Positions 1 to 8,574 are shown, counted from the first letter of the stretch. The stretch is 64,000 nucleotides of DNA from Undibacterium pigrum (GCF_003201815.1 NZ_QJKB01000005.1:310001-374000); one strand, 5' to 3'. Numbers and translations are program-made. The notes: generated by a model from the letters alone, not told the origin.

Positions 1-1082
1 TCATTCAGGCAGGCATGCAAATACACTGGCAAACTGGATGGATCAATCTTGCACGCAGTTTGCAAGGCCGCCTTGCGCAGGCTGGGATGTTCATCCTTCA
101 ACAGGCTTGCAACAAGCTCCAGTGATGAAGCAGATTTTTGCTGGCGTATGCCTTCCAGTGCCAGCAGCTTTTTGCGCACAAACGGGGTGTTTGCCAGCAT
201 TTCCCTGTAGGCGACGCTTAGTTTTTCTGCCTCCTTGCCTGCCCACGTTCTCGCCATCGTGCGTACGGTATAGCTATTGTCCCAGAGGGCGAGCGCCAGG
301 ACTTCATCTGTTGGCCGTAGTTGTCGCTGCCTGGTTGTGAGCAACACCATGCGCCGCAAATGCATGGAATTGATTTTGTTCAGCATGCCATACAGCATCA
401 ATACATCATCATCAGCCAGATTGGCGACTTCAGGGCTGGCGGCCATCGTCACCAGGACATCCCTGGTGGCAATGGCTTGCATGACTTTCTCCAGAGGAGT
501 CCAGTCAAACAGGCGCAGTGCCAGTTGCCAGCACAGTTTGCGTATCTGGTGTTGATCTGAGGTCAGGCCAGTCAATATCATTGCATGATTATCCGGGCTG
601 GACAGACGCGTCACGACTGACTCCATGATTTTTTCGGCATTGCTCCTGCTCTGTTTTCTCAACGCATAGATGTCGGGCAGGGCGGTAATGATTTCTGCTG
701 CAGCCAGCTTGCCTAACCAATCCTGCATGGTGAGTTCGGCAAGTTCGCGTATGCCGCTCACATAGTCATTGAGTCTGTTGACGATGGCGCTGAAGGCAGA
801 AGGCTGTTCTTGTGCAATGAGAACCCTGAGACAAAATTCACGCACATAACCATCTCTGTGCCGCAGGTGATACACGGCAGTCTGTGCAGACAGGGATGCT
901 ATCTTGCTGCTGTCGATAGTCGCTCCAGTACGCCAGTCGAGAAACGCTTCATAAAAGGCGCTGTCTTCAATCATGAAATAATCTGCATGCATCTTCACAT
1001 CTGATCTGCTCAGTCGTGATGCCGGGACCGTGTTTTCGCGCTTAAACAGCAACTGTATGCGATGATGAAAATTGATATCCAT
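1..1082 (-). CDS. HEAT-repeat-like protein (C-terminus off window)
   Basis: An open frame runs on the minus strand from an ATG at 1082 to the left edge without a stop, so about 360 residues of the N-terminal part are visible and the C-terminus is missing. The protein starts MDINFHHRIQLLFKRENTV and is almost wholly helical in pattern, with repeated units of roughly 30-40 residues such as EHPSLRKAALQTACKIDPSS, which resembles HEAT or armadillo scaffolds. No catalytic motif is visible. No clear Shine-Dalgarno precedes the ATG, so the exact start is uncertain. Function unknown; a protein-protein interaction scaffold is an inference from the repeat pattern only. Confidence 0.7.
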   Translation of the reverse strand, partial: MDINFHHRIQLLFKRENTVPASRLSRSDVKMHADYFMIEDSAFYEAFLDWRTGATIDSSKIASLSAQTAVYHLRHRDGYVREFCLRVLIAQEQPSAFSAIVNRLNDYVSGIRELAELTMQDWLGKLAAAEIITALPDIYALRKQSRSNAEKIMESVVTRLSSPDNHAMILTGLTSDQHQIRKLCWQLALRLFDWTPLEKVMQAIATRDVLVTMAASPEVANLADDDVLMLYGMLNKINSMHLRRMVLLTTRQRQLRPTDEVLALALWDNSYTVRTMARTWAGKEAEKLSVAYREMLANTPFVRKKLLALEGIRQQKSASSLELVASLLKDEHPSLRKAALQTACKIDPSSLPVYLHACLN

Positions 1083-1200
1083 GTAGAGTGAGTATGTGCA
1101 TATGATCCAAACTGGTAAGGATCACCTGCATCGAATTATTATCAAGCTTCAGGATACTGCAAATTTTCGTGAAATGTCTACCTGCAAGCGGCCATGCGCT

Positions 1201-1266
1201 GTAGGAGCGGCTTCAGCCGCGAATGCCCGATACGGCCAAATCTTTCGCGGCTGAAGCCGCTCCTAC
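1201..1266. repeat. REP-type inverted repeat pair
   Basis: Two 22-bp arms (1201-1222 and 1245-1266) are perfect reverse complements around a 22-bp loop. Each arm is itself an imperfect palindrome with the core GCGGCTTCAGCCGC. The same arm pair, with a few mismatches and a longer loop, recurs at 8629-8722. This is the typical form of bacterial REP/BIME elements. It lies between the truncated HEAT-like gene and the binding-protein gene and could fold into a strong hairpin in RNA. Confidence 0.8.
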
Positions 1267-1359
1267 AGAGAAAAGAAGATTGCTCATGATATGCAATTCA
1301 ACGCAAAGCATTCACCATGGCATCCTTGGGATAGTTGATCGTATAGTCTGCCCTGAACC

Positions 1360-2169
1360 TCAGGGCAGCATATTCTGCGCTTCATGCGCCCCTACATATT
1401 TGCGGTAGATTTTGAGTAAAGTGCCATCCTGTTGTATGGCCTTGATCAGCATGCCCCATTCATGTGCTTCGGCCTGGCTGAAACTCGTTTTGCTGATGGC
1501 AAAATTACCCTGAACTTGCAGGTTGCCCTTGTCCCAGTCGACCATGCGTACAGAGTTGGGGTTGACTTTGGCATTGATATAAAACTGGAAGACACCGGGG
1601 TAGGAGGTGGCGGCGGCAACCTCACCCTGTATCAAGGCATTGATCAGATGCGCCTCATCTGCATATGTCCTCACCCTTTCTTCCTTCGTCCATTCAGCGA
1701 TGAGGGGGTCATAAAAGGCACTGTGCGCGAAACCTCTGATGACGCCAAATTTAAGTGAACGGGTAGCCTGGAACTGGGCAAGCGTATGCAGTGTGCTGGG
1801 AGCTGATGGCCCCAGCAAAATGATATGGTGGCTGCGCACATAAGGAAATAACCACAGGTATTCTTCGCGCTCAGGTGTGCTCAGCGTGGCCGTCATCATG
1901 TCGATGCGGCCAGCTTTTAATTCTATCCAGCTACGTGCACGCGGCTGCACTTTTGCATTAAAAACACAGCCGCTGCGCCTGCTAAGCTCATCCACCAGGT
2001 CACGGTCTATGCCATTGCCCGCAGCGATGCCGCGCTCGGATTTGTAGTAAATACCCAGCTCAAGAAAATCCAGTCTGATGGGGTGTGGCGGACACTTGGG
2101 AGTAGCTGCTGCCATATTGCAAGCAAGGTAAAAGGGCAGCAGGCAAGCGAGGAAATAGCGATTCAGCAT
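1360..2169 (-). CDS. Periplasmic substrate-binding-like protein (SBP_bac_3 type)
   Basis: 269 residues with an N-terminal secretion signal (hydrophobic LLPFYLACNMAAA, residues about 9-22). The body resembles solute-binding proteins of polar amino acid ABC transporters: residues 30-60 carry a ligand-pocket strand and the IDRDLVDELSRRSG helix, followed by an RSWIELKAGRIDMMTATLS segment where these proteins recognise ligand. No permease or ATPase gene is adjacent, so it may be an orphan binding protein, as is common in Burkholderiales. A cysteine at residue 17 could suggest a lipoprotein, but the context is not a clean lipobox. Similar in kind to the protein at 47851-48756. Confidence 0.75.
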   Translation of the reverse strand: MLNRYFLACLLPFYLACNMAAATPKCPPHPIRLDFLELGIYYKSERGIAAGNGIDRDLVDELSRRSGCVFNAKVQPRARSWIELKAGRIDMMTATLSTPEREEYLWLFPYVRSHHIILLGPSAPSTLHTLAQFQATRSLKFGVIRGFAHSAFYDPLIAEWTKEERVRTYADEAHLINALIQGEVAAATSYPGVFQFYINAKVNPNSVRMVDWDKGNLQVQGNFAISKTSFSQAEAHEWGMLIKAIQQDGTLLKIYRKYVGAHEAQNMLP

Positions 2170-2443
2170 TTGTCACCATCTGAAATACCTGTCAACACTG
2201 GCTGAGCTATGAACTACGGGTTTGGCACAGTGGATTTTCAGAATACCACTTGCCCCGAAGGCATGGCCTTTTGAAATGTCAAGCTTTGAAAAAAGTGGAT
2301 GGAAAAAATACACTTGCAGGTATTTACACGCGATGATGTCATGAATGACATTGTCTAAAGAATATCCTGGCGCTTTTATTAATGACACGCCATATACTAG
2401 CAAGCTAAAAAATCTTTGCCCTTCACCAAATGAAAGTAGCCGC

Positions 2444-3040
2444 ATGAGTAAATTGTTTTCCGCCGCCTGTGAAAGAAACAGCACGCCTATCCTGCAAACC
2501 ATAGCGCCGCTGCTGACTGACAGCAAGACATTGCTGGAAATAGGTAGCGGCACCGGCCAGCATGCGGTGAGCTTCGCCCGGCAACTGACCCATTTGCAAT
2601 GGCAAACCAGCGACAGGCAGGAATATCATCCCAGTATCATCGCCTGGATGGCAGAGGCTGCCTTGCCCAATCTCTTGCCGCCATTTGAATTGAATATCGG
2701 TATCAGCCCCTGGCCGCAACAGCAGTTTGATGCCGTCTACACCGCCAATACCTGCCACATCATGGCATGGGAAGAAGTAGAACTCATGTTTGCCGGTGTT
2801 GCCAGCTTGCTGAATGTGGGCGGCATGTTCCTCATCTATGGCCCCTTCAATTATGCCGGTGAATTTGCCAGTGCCAGCAACCAGCAATTCGATGCCTCAC
2901 TCAAACAGCAAGCCACCCATATGGGCATACGCGATATAGAAAACATGTTTATCCTGGCAAGCCAGCACGGTATGCGCATGCAGGATGATATCGCCATGCC
3001 TGCCAATAACCGCTTGCTGGTGTTGAGCAAGGGTGGATGA
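2444..3040 (+). CDS. DUF938 SAM-dependent methyltransferase-like protein
   Basis: 198 residues from ATG 2444, where homology to DUF938 begins (MSKLFSAACERNSTPILQTI). The frame is open upstream to 2345, but that extension is not family-like. The SAM-binding loop LEIGSGTGQHAVSFARQL lies at residues about 31-48, followed by WQTSDRQEYHPSI and the NTCHIMAWEEVELMF segment diagnostic of DUF938. The family has a class I methyltransferase fold; its substrate is unknown. Monocistronic between two genes on the opposite strand. Confidence 0.85.
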   Translation: MSKLFSAACERNSTPILQTIAPLLTDSKTLLEIGSGTGQHAVSFARQLTHLQWQTSDRQEYHPSIIAWMAEAALPNLLPPFELNIGISPWPQQQFDAVYTANTCHIMAWEEVELMFAGVASLLNVGGMFLIYGPFNYAGEFASASNQQFDASLKQQATHMGIRDIENMFILASQHGMRMQDDIAMPANNRLLVLSKGG

Positions 3041-3174
3041 GGATAGATAGAGGCTTGAATGGCGCGAGCGAGGCCCTGAAGGCACTCGAAATTGGGGGGA
3101 GTAGATGAAGGAGGAGATGGCAGAGGGATGGGCGCTCAGGAAATTGTTTTCTTGTAAGCACGTCCCCTACAATC

Positions 3175-3897
3175 TCAATGCATCTGCCCTTGCTTTTCCA
3201 GCGCACTCAGCGCCAGTTGATATTTGGCCTCACTGATCAATTCATCCGATGGTTCTCCATCACCACGCATTTCAAACATGGCTTTCAGGTTGCCAAACAA
3301 AGCTCCGATAGTAAAGATAGGTCCCGATGGAAAACTCCACCAGCCTGCGAAAAAACTGACCAGCATACCTCCGCGATTTTCTTTCCTGCCACACTGGACG
3401 CAACATAAGCGCGTCCTGGTCTTGTGCGTACCCTTGATGAAGTATGAAATCGCGGTATATGAATAGCGCATCTCGACAGGGCTGCCCATGCTGCTGCACA
3501 CCGGGCATGCGCCAGAACGAATTTTTCCAGCGGCTTGCAATATCATTGCCTCGGTCAGATCAACCGCAGCCTCGCTGACCCTGGCACGGTGCAGGCATTT
3601 CCTGGAACAAAACCGCTGGCCTTCGTTCAGTACTGGATCATGGCGGGCAGAGTTACCGCAAAAATCGCACTCTATCGTCCCGCGCGCTACCCTGTATTGC
3701 GCCTTGTGGACTTCTTTGCTGATGCTGTCTATTTCGGTCACGGACATGCCGCGCATCTTCAAAATATCGCGGATAGCATCTTTCGCATTGTCGGTCAGGT
3801 CTTCACTCGACAGCTTGACCAGTAAATGCTCGCTACCCATCTCTGAAAATTGCTCGATAAAAAATTGTTTTGGGTACATAAGGGAAATGGAAGTCAA
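3175..3897 (-). CDS. Zinc-ribbon-containing hypothetical protein
   Basis: 240 residues with three cysteine clusters: CDFC plus CSRKC (about residues 78-100), CPVC (about 131), and CCVQC (about 164). These suggest two or three zinc ribbons. A glycine/phenylalanine-rich, possibly membrane-dipping segment (LVSFFAGWWSFPSGPIFTIGALFGNL) follows at about residues 178-203. The N-terminal 65 residues look like a small helical domain of the kind that precedes zinc ribbons in DUF-type proteins. I do not recognise the family. The upstream region (3898-3972) is shared back to back with the NAD/ADP-ribose cluster promoter. Confidence 0.7.
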   Translation of the reverse strand: MTSISLMYPKQFFIEQFSEMGSEHLLVKLSSEDLTDNAKDAIRDILKMRGMSVTEIDSISKEVHKAQYRVARGTIECDFCGNSARHDPVLNEGQRFCSRKCLHRARVSEAAVDLTEAMILQAAGKIRSGACPVCSSMGSPVEMRYSYTAISYFIKGTHKTRTRLCCVQCGRKENRGGMLVSFFAGWWSFPSGPIFTIGALFGNLKAMFEMRGDGEPSDELISEAKYQLALSALEKQGQMH

Positions 3898-3972
3898 ATG
3901 ATGGTTTAGCGCCTGGGATTATAGTCGCTTTAACATCATAAAAATACCTGATGCATGTTTTTGTAAAAATAA

Positions 3973-4012
3973 AACTAAGATAGTTGCAATTAATAACTAA
4001 GTGAACTATCCT
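3973..4012 (+). promoter_or_regulatory. Promoter with overlapping palindromic operator (copy A)
   Basis: A sigma70-like promoter reads TTGCAA (3984-3989), 17-bp spacer, TATCCT (4007-4012). A palindrome AACTA-AGA-TAGTT (3973-3985) overlaps the -35. A second, weaker dyad beginning TAACT (3994) lies in the spacer. A nearly identical arrangement occurs at 6125-6164 in front of the ADP-ribosylglycohydrolase gene. The shared layout implies one repressor controlling both units; the regulator is not identifiable within the window. Confidence 0.7.
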
Positions 4013-4060
4013 TGTATTCAAGCAAGCAGGATATCGCCTGAAAAATACCAAGGACACCAA

Positions 4061-5077
4061 ATGCTCAATATCAAATTCATTAAATTCCAGCCCACCACCT
4101 ATGTGCTGCAAGTCAAGAATGGCGAGATCAGGCGCGAAGGCGCGGGGCTGGCCTTCTTTTACTATGCGCCCACGACGACCATGCTGGCCATCCCCATGGC
4201 GAGTGAAGATACGCCGTTTATCTTTGAAGAAAAAACCGCAGACTTTCAAACTGTGACCGTGCAAGGCCAGGTTACTTACCGCATCAGTGATCCCAAAAAA
4301 ATCAGCAACTTGCTGAATTTCTCGATCAACCCGGTGAGCCAGCAATACATCTCTGATGATCCGCAAAAGCTCTCACAGCGCATCGTCAATCTGGTCAAGG
4401 TACTGACGCGCAAAGGCTTGCAAAGCCTGGCGCTGCGCGATGCGCTGAAGTCGGCAGATACGCTGGGCGGTGCGGTTACCGTGGCTGTGCGTGATAGCAA
4501 GGAACTGCAAGCACTTGGCGTGGAATTGCTGGGCCTGAGTTTCCTGGCCTTGAAACCCACGCCAGAAGCCGCCAAGGCGCTGGAAGCCCAGGCGCGCGAA
4601 CAAATCCTCAAATGTGCCGATGATGCGATTTATGAGCGCCGCAATGCAGCAGTAGAGCAGGAGCGCCGCATACGCGAAAATGAATTGAATACCGAAATTG
4701 CCGTTGAAAGCAAAAAACGGCAGATACGTGAAACCCAGATGGAAGCTGAAAAAAGCATACAGCAAAAAGAAAGCGAATTAAAACTCGCCCAGATGCAAAC
4801 CAAAATTGCCGAAGAAAGCCAGCAAACCACCTACATCAAACTGGCGACTGAAAACGCCAGGTCAGAAGCCGACAGCCGTGCCTATGCTGCCCAGACCCTG
4901 ATGCATGCTTATAGCGGCGTTGACCCCAAGGTCTTGCAGGCACTGGCGATGGGCAATATGCAATCTGGACAGTTGATTGCCCTGGCATTCCAGGAACTGG
5001 CTGAAAAAGCCGGGACCATAGGCCAGTTGAATATCACGCCAGATCTCTTGCGTGAACTCATGCACCAGCCCGCATAA
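4061..5077 (+). CDS. SPFH/Band 7 domain protein
   Basis: 338 residues from ATG 4061, with AAGGA six bases upstream. The frame opens from a GTG at 4001, but that lies inside the promoter, so it is rejected. Residues about 40-180 form an SPFH (Band 7/prohibitin) domain, with the typical FQTVTVQGQVTYRISDP strand and the LARxAL-like segment near ALRDALKSA. Residues about 185-265 are a charged coiled coil rich in E, K, R and Q. No N-terminal membrane anchor is evident, which is unusual for slipin or stomatin proteins and suggests a cytosolic or peripherally attached oligomer. First gene of a unit with the NAD-kinase-like gene 13 nt downstream. Confidence 0.85.
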   Translation: MLNIKFIKFQPTTYVLQVKNGEIRREGAGLAFFYYAPTTTMLAIPMASEDTPFIFEEKTADFQTVTVQGQVTYRISDPKKISNLLNFSINPVSQQYISDDPQKLSQRIVNLVKVLTRKGLQSLALRDALKSADTLGGAVTVAVRDSKELQALGVELLGLSFLALKPTPEAAKALEAQAREQILKCADDAIYERRNAAVEQERRIRENELNTEIAVESKKRQIRETQMEAEKSIQQKESELKLAQMQTKIAEESQQTTYIKLATENARSEADSRAYAAQTLMHAYSGVDPKVLQALAMGNMQSGQLIALAFQELAEKAGTIGQLNITPDLLRELMHQPA

Positions 5078-5090
5078 AAAGGAAATGGCC

Positions 5091-6059
5091 ATGCAGATGA
5101 ACCGGGCGGCTGAACGCCAGACAGAAAACAAGATCATCCTGGTCACCCGCAAAACCAGGCTGGAAGAACTCATTGCCAAATACAATACTGTCGGCCAGGC
5201 CAGGTTTTACATAGAGCATCTGGGCGCTGATTTTTCCAGTTACCAGGCTGAGCATGATAATTACCAGGCCTGTGTCAAAGCAGCAGAAACCAGCTTGTTG
5301 CGCCTGGGGCGCTTGCAAATTGTAGAACGCGGCTTTGTACCCAATATGATCTTTGGTGAACACGATATCGTCATCGCCCTGGGGCAGGATGGCCTGGTCG
5401 TTAATACCATGAAATACCTGGATGGCCAGCGCCTGATCGGCGTCAATCCAGATGCCCAACGCTGGGATGGTGTGCTGTTACCCTTTGAAGTCAAGGACCT
5501 GCCCAGCCTGGTGCCCGAGGTATTGTGCCAGCGTCGCCCTGTGCGTGAAGTCACCATGGCCATGGCCAGGCTCAATAATGGCCAGACCATGCTGGGCGTG
5601 AATGATATCTTTATCGGCCCCAAAAGCCATATCTCGGCCCACTACACCATACACAGCGATGGGCAGCAAGAAAGACAGTCATCGAGTGGCATCATTGTCT
5701 CTACCGGTCTGGGTTCCACAGGCTGGATGAAAAGCGTACTCGCCGGTGCCAGCGCCATCTGCCAGCCGCTGGAGGATGATTTCCCCTACGAATTACCCCT
5801 GATCCCCATGCCAGCCAGCAGCAGTTGGGACGCCAGGGAATTGCAGTTTGCCGTACGCGAACCTTTCCCCAGCAAGACCTCATCCACCAATCTCGTGCAT
5901 GGACGCATACGCGATCACGCCAGCCTGCAAGTCACCTCGCTGATGCCAGAACACGGCGTCATCTTCAGTGATGGCATAGAGGCTGATTACCTGGAGTTCA
6001 ATGCAGGCCTGACAGCCGAGATAGGCGTGGCTGAAAGGCGCGGGTATCTGGTGATGTAG
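5091..6059 (+). CDS. NAD kinase-like (ATP-NAD kinase fold) protein
   Basis: About 322 residues. The start is chosen at ATG 5091 because AAAAGGA lies 7 nt upstream; ATGs at 5085 and 5097 are alternatives. Two motifs of the NAD kinase/diacylglycerol-kinase-like fold are visible: IALGQDGLVVNT, where NAD kinases have GGDGT, and STGLGSTGW, in the place of the TPTGSTAY-type motif. A further LGVNDIFIGPKSHISAHY segment matches the region where NAD kinases bind NAD. A divergent paralogue of NadK rather than the housekeeping enzyme; it may act on NAD or a related nucleotide. Cotranscribed with the SPFH gene and followed by ADP-ribose-handling genes. Confidence 0.75.
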   Translation: MQMNRAAERQTENKIILVTRKTRLEELIAKYNTVGQARFYIEHLGADFSSYQAEHDNYQACVKAAETSLLRLGRLQIVERGFVPNMIFGEHDIVIALGQDGLVVNTMKYLDGQRLIGVNPDAQRWDGVLLPFEVKDLPSLVPEVLCQRRPVREVTMAMARLNNGQTMLGVNDIFIGPKSHISAHYTIHSDGQQERQSSSGIIVSTGLGSTGWMKSVLAGASAICQPLEDDFPYELPLIPMPASSSWDARELQFAVREPFPSKTSSTNLVHGRIRDHASLQVTSLMPEHGVIFSDGIEADYLEFNAGLTAEIGVAERRGYLVM

Positions 6060-6124
6060 TTCGCTGTCTTCAGACCAGAAAAGCTGAAGGCAGGTGCCCA
6101 AAACGTCTCTTTTATATAAAATCA

Positions 6125-6164
6125 AACTAAGATAGTTGTAAATGTTAACTAAGTGAGTTATCCT
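6125..6164 (+). promoter_or_regulatory. Promoter with overlapping palindromic operator (copy B)
   Basis: TTGTAA (6136-6141), 17-bp spacer, TATCCT (6159-6164). Palindrome 1, AACTA-AGA-TAGTT (6125-6137), overlaps the -35. Palindrome 2, TAACT-AAGTG-AGTTA (6146-6160), fills the spacer and reaches the -10. The dyad centres lie about 22 bp apart, close to two helical turns. The 40-bp block is largely identical to 3973-4012. Confidence 0.75.
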
Positions 6165-6219
6165 GAGCCATCGGCTATCCAAATCCAGGGATAAGCAGTT
6201 CACACAGCAAGGATCACTC

Positions 6220-7146
6220 ATGAACATCAGCTTACAACAACGCTATCTTGGCACACTGGCAGGTCTGGCCTGCGGTGATGCTGTTGGTACGACCGTGGAA
6301 TTTTCTGCACGTGGCAGTTTCGCGCCTGTTACCGATATGGTGGGGCGCGGGCCGTTTGGGCTACTACCCGGTGAATGGACAGACGACACTTCCATGGCCC
6401 TGTGTCTGGCAGAGAGCCTGCTCAGTAAAGATGGCTTCGATGCCAAAGACCAGATGGGACGTTATCTGAACTGGTGGAAATGGGGTTACCTGAGTTCTAC
6501 CGGTCTTTGTTTTGACATCGGCAATACCGTGCGTGCGGCCTTGTCGCGTTATGCCAGCAGCGGTGAACCTTATTGCGGCCTGGAAGATCCTGCCACTGCT
6601 GGCAATGGCTCGCTGATGCGCCTGGCACCGGTGGCCATGTTTGGCTATCCTGATGTTGCTGCCGCCATCCACTACGCCGCAGAAAGTTCATGCACCACCC
6701 ATGCCGCACCCGAAGCCATACAATGCTGCCAGTTACTGGCGGCTTTATTGTGTCGTCTGTTTGGAGGTTGCAGCAAGGCAGACCTGTTTGACACTCTGCC
6801 ATTTACGCCAACCGAACCCAAGGTAATCGCCATCAGCCAGGCCAGCTTCCTCTCCAAAACCAGGGACGAGATACGCGGCAGCGGTTATTCAGTAGCATCG
6901 CTGGAAGCTTCCTTATGGTGTTTCATGCACACAGATAATTTCAAGGACGCCATCCTCACCGCCACCAACCTGGGTGATGATGCCGACACCACCGCCGCCA
7001 TCACCGGCCAGCTTGCCGGTGCTTATTATGGCATAGCAGGTATTCCTGCCGAATGGCTGGAAAGACTTGCCATGCGTGAAGATATCCTGCGCATGGCAGG
7101 GGACTTGTATACGCGCTTTGGTAGCAGGCAATTGACAGAGAGTTGA
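6220..7146 (+). CDS. ADP-ribosylglycohydrolase (DraG/ARH family) 1
   Basis: 308 residues. Family motifs in order: GDAVGTTVEF (residues about 19-28), WTDDTSMALCLAESLL (about 51-66, dinuclear metal aspartates), GNGSLMRLAPVAM (about 128-140) and NLGDDADTTAAITGQLAGA (about 247-265, the second metal-binding cluster). All key acidic residues are present, so it should be an active hydrolase releasing ADP-ribose from an N- or O-linked ADP-ribosylated target. The macro-domain gene starts 4 nt after its stop, suggesting coupled expression. Transcribed from the operator-bearing promoter at 6125-6164. Confidence 0.92.
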   Translation: MNISLQQRYLGTLAGLACGDAVGTTVEFSARGSFAPVTDMVGRGPFGLLPGEWTDDTSMALCLAESLLSKDGFDAKDQMGRYLNWWKWGYLSSTGLCFDIGNTVRAALSRYASSGEPYCGLEDPATAGNGSLMRLAPVAMFGYPDVAAAIHYAAESSCTTHAAPEAIQCCQLLAALLCRLFGGCSKADLFDTLPFTPTEPKVIAISQASFLSKTRDEIRGSGYSVASLEASLWCFMHTDNFKDAILTATNLGDDADTTAAITGQLAGAYYGIAGIPAEWLERLAMREDILRMAGDLYTRFGSRQLTES

Positions 7147-7150
7147 GATA

Positions 7151-7606
7151 ATGAAAGAAGTCACAGGGGATTTACTGGCGCTGGCCTTGCAAGGCCATTT
7201 TGATGTCATCGTCCATGGTTGCAATTGTTTTTGCAATATGGGTGCAGGTATCGCCAAGACCATCAAAAAGAAATTTCCTGAAGCCTATGCAGCCGACCAG
7301 GAAACCCTGCCCGCCGACCATGCCAAGCTCGGTAGTTACAGCCAGGCCAGCATAGTCAGGGGCGATGCACGCTTTATCATCGTCAATGCCTATACCCAGT
7401 ATGACTGGCGTGGCAACAGCGTGAAAGCAGACTACGCAGCCATACGCAAGGTGTTTGCCAGTCTGCGGCATGACTTTGCCGGCTTACGCATAGCATATCC
7501 CCTGATAGGCGCAGGACTGGCCAGAGGTGACTGGGATCAGATCGCTGCTATCATCGATGCAGAATTGGCAGGCATGGATCATACGCTGGTGAGATTTAAT
7601 GCCTGA
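7151..7606 (+). CDS. Macro domain (ADP-ribose-binding) protein
   Basis: 151 residues, essentially a single macro domain. It shows VTGDLL at the N-terminus, the loop HGCNCFCNMGAGIAKTIKKKFP (residues about 24-45), the VNAYTQYDWRG segment (about 78-88) and the phosphate-binding AYPLIGAGLARGDW (about 116-129). The VNAYTQ...RG form resembles the Poa1p/ALC1-like branch that binds or hydrolyses ADP-ribose derivatives such as ADP-ribose-1''-phosphate. Lies between two ADP-ribosylglycohydrolase genes and is probably in the same operon; the shared substrate is free or protein-bound ADP-ribose. Confidence 0.9.
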   Translation: MKEVTGDLLALALQGHFDVIVHGCNCFCNMGAGIAKTIKKKFPEAYAADQETLPADHAKLGSYSQASIVRGDARFIIVNAYTQYDWRGNSVKADYAAIRKVFASLRHDFAGLRIAYPLIGAGLARGDWDQIAAIIDAELAGMDHTLVRFNA

Positions 7607-7629
7607 ATAAATTATCTGAACATCTACTC

Positions 7630-8574
7630 ATGATTAAAAGACCTACAAGAATAGAACGTTTGACTGGCGGCCTGGTGGGTTTACTGGTCGGCGATGCATT
7701 GGGCGTTCCCTATGAATTTCACGACGCATCAACAATCCCCGCAGTAGAACTCATAGAGTTCCAGCCACCTGCTGGCTTTGCACGTTCACATCACCTTGTA
7801 CAACCCGGAACCTGGTCGGATGACGGTGCGCAAGCACTTTGTTTGCTGGCATCATTATTGGAATGCGGGCAATTTGATGCAGATGATTTTGGTCGTAGGC
7901 TTGTCCTGTGGTATGACGATGGTTATATGGCAGTTGATGGAATTGTTTTCGATGTGGGCATCATTACAGGCAAAGCGATACTTGCCATGCGCCAGAATGT
8001 GCCTGCGCTTGAAGCGGGAGCAGGCGATGAGTATGACAATGGCAATGGTTCATTGATGCGCGTATTGCCACTGGCTTTATTTCATCGTGGCTCAGATTCT
8101 GATTTAGTCAGAATTGCACAATTGCAGTCGCAACTTACTCATGCTCATATGCGCTCGCAAGTATGCTGCGCGCTCTATTGTCTTTGGGCACGCCGGATTC
8201 TTGACGATGCTGTTGATCCGTGGAATGAAGCTGTTGGTACACTGAGGACCATTTATGCAAATAAACCCCAGGAACTTGAGGAACTGGAATGGTCGATACG
8301 ACCAGACGATGAACCGATAGGTTATGGTTCAGGTTATGTGGTTGATAGCCTGCGTTCTGCCCGTATGGTGCTGGAAGCCGGCAACTACGAAGCAGTAGTT
8401 CGCGCTGCAGTTCGTTTAGGTAATGACACTGATACGACGGCTTGCATCGCTGGTGGGCTTGCGGGCATTCGCGATGGTATCGACGGCATACCCGAGCGAT
8501 GGAGAGAACAACTGCTTGGGAAAACAATCTTTTCACCATTGTTAAAGCAATTACTTGCTCGCCATGAAGAGTAA
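7630..8574 (+). CDS. ADP-ribosylglycohydrolase family protein 2
   Basis: 314 residues. Motifs: GDALGVPYEF (residues about 20-29), WSDDGAQALCLLASLL (about 63-78), NGNGSLMRVLPLALF (about 138-152) and LGNDTDTTACIAGGLAGI (about 259-276). The first metal cluster reads SDDG instead of the TDDT of the first paralogue. The aspartates are kept but the threonine is lost, so substrate or activity may differ. Third gene of the ADP-ribose unit, 23 nt after the macro-domain gene. Its codon use looks more AT-rich than the paralogue, which suggests separate acquisition rather than recent tandem duplication. Confidence 0.88.
   Translation: MIKRPTRIERLTGGLVGLLVGDALGVPYEFHDASTIPAVELIEFQPPAGFARSHHLVQPGTWSDDGAQALCLLASLLECGQFDADDFGRRLVLWYDDGYMAVDGIVFDVGIITGKAILAMRQNVPALEAGAGDEYDNGNGSLMRVLPLALFHRGSDSDLVRIAQLQSQLTHAHMRSQVCCALYCLWARRILDDAVDPWNEAVGTLRTIYANKPQELEELEWSIRPDDEPIGYGSGYVVDSLRSARMVLEAGNYEAVVRAAVRLGNDTDTTACIAGGLAGIRDGIDGIPERWREQLLGKTIFSPLLKQLLARHEE

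Noticed and set aside
4001..4060. GTG start of the SPFH gene at 4001
   Set aside because: It lies within the promoter; AAGGA and homology support ATG 4061.
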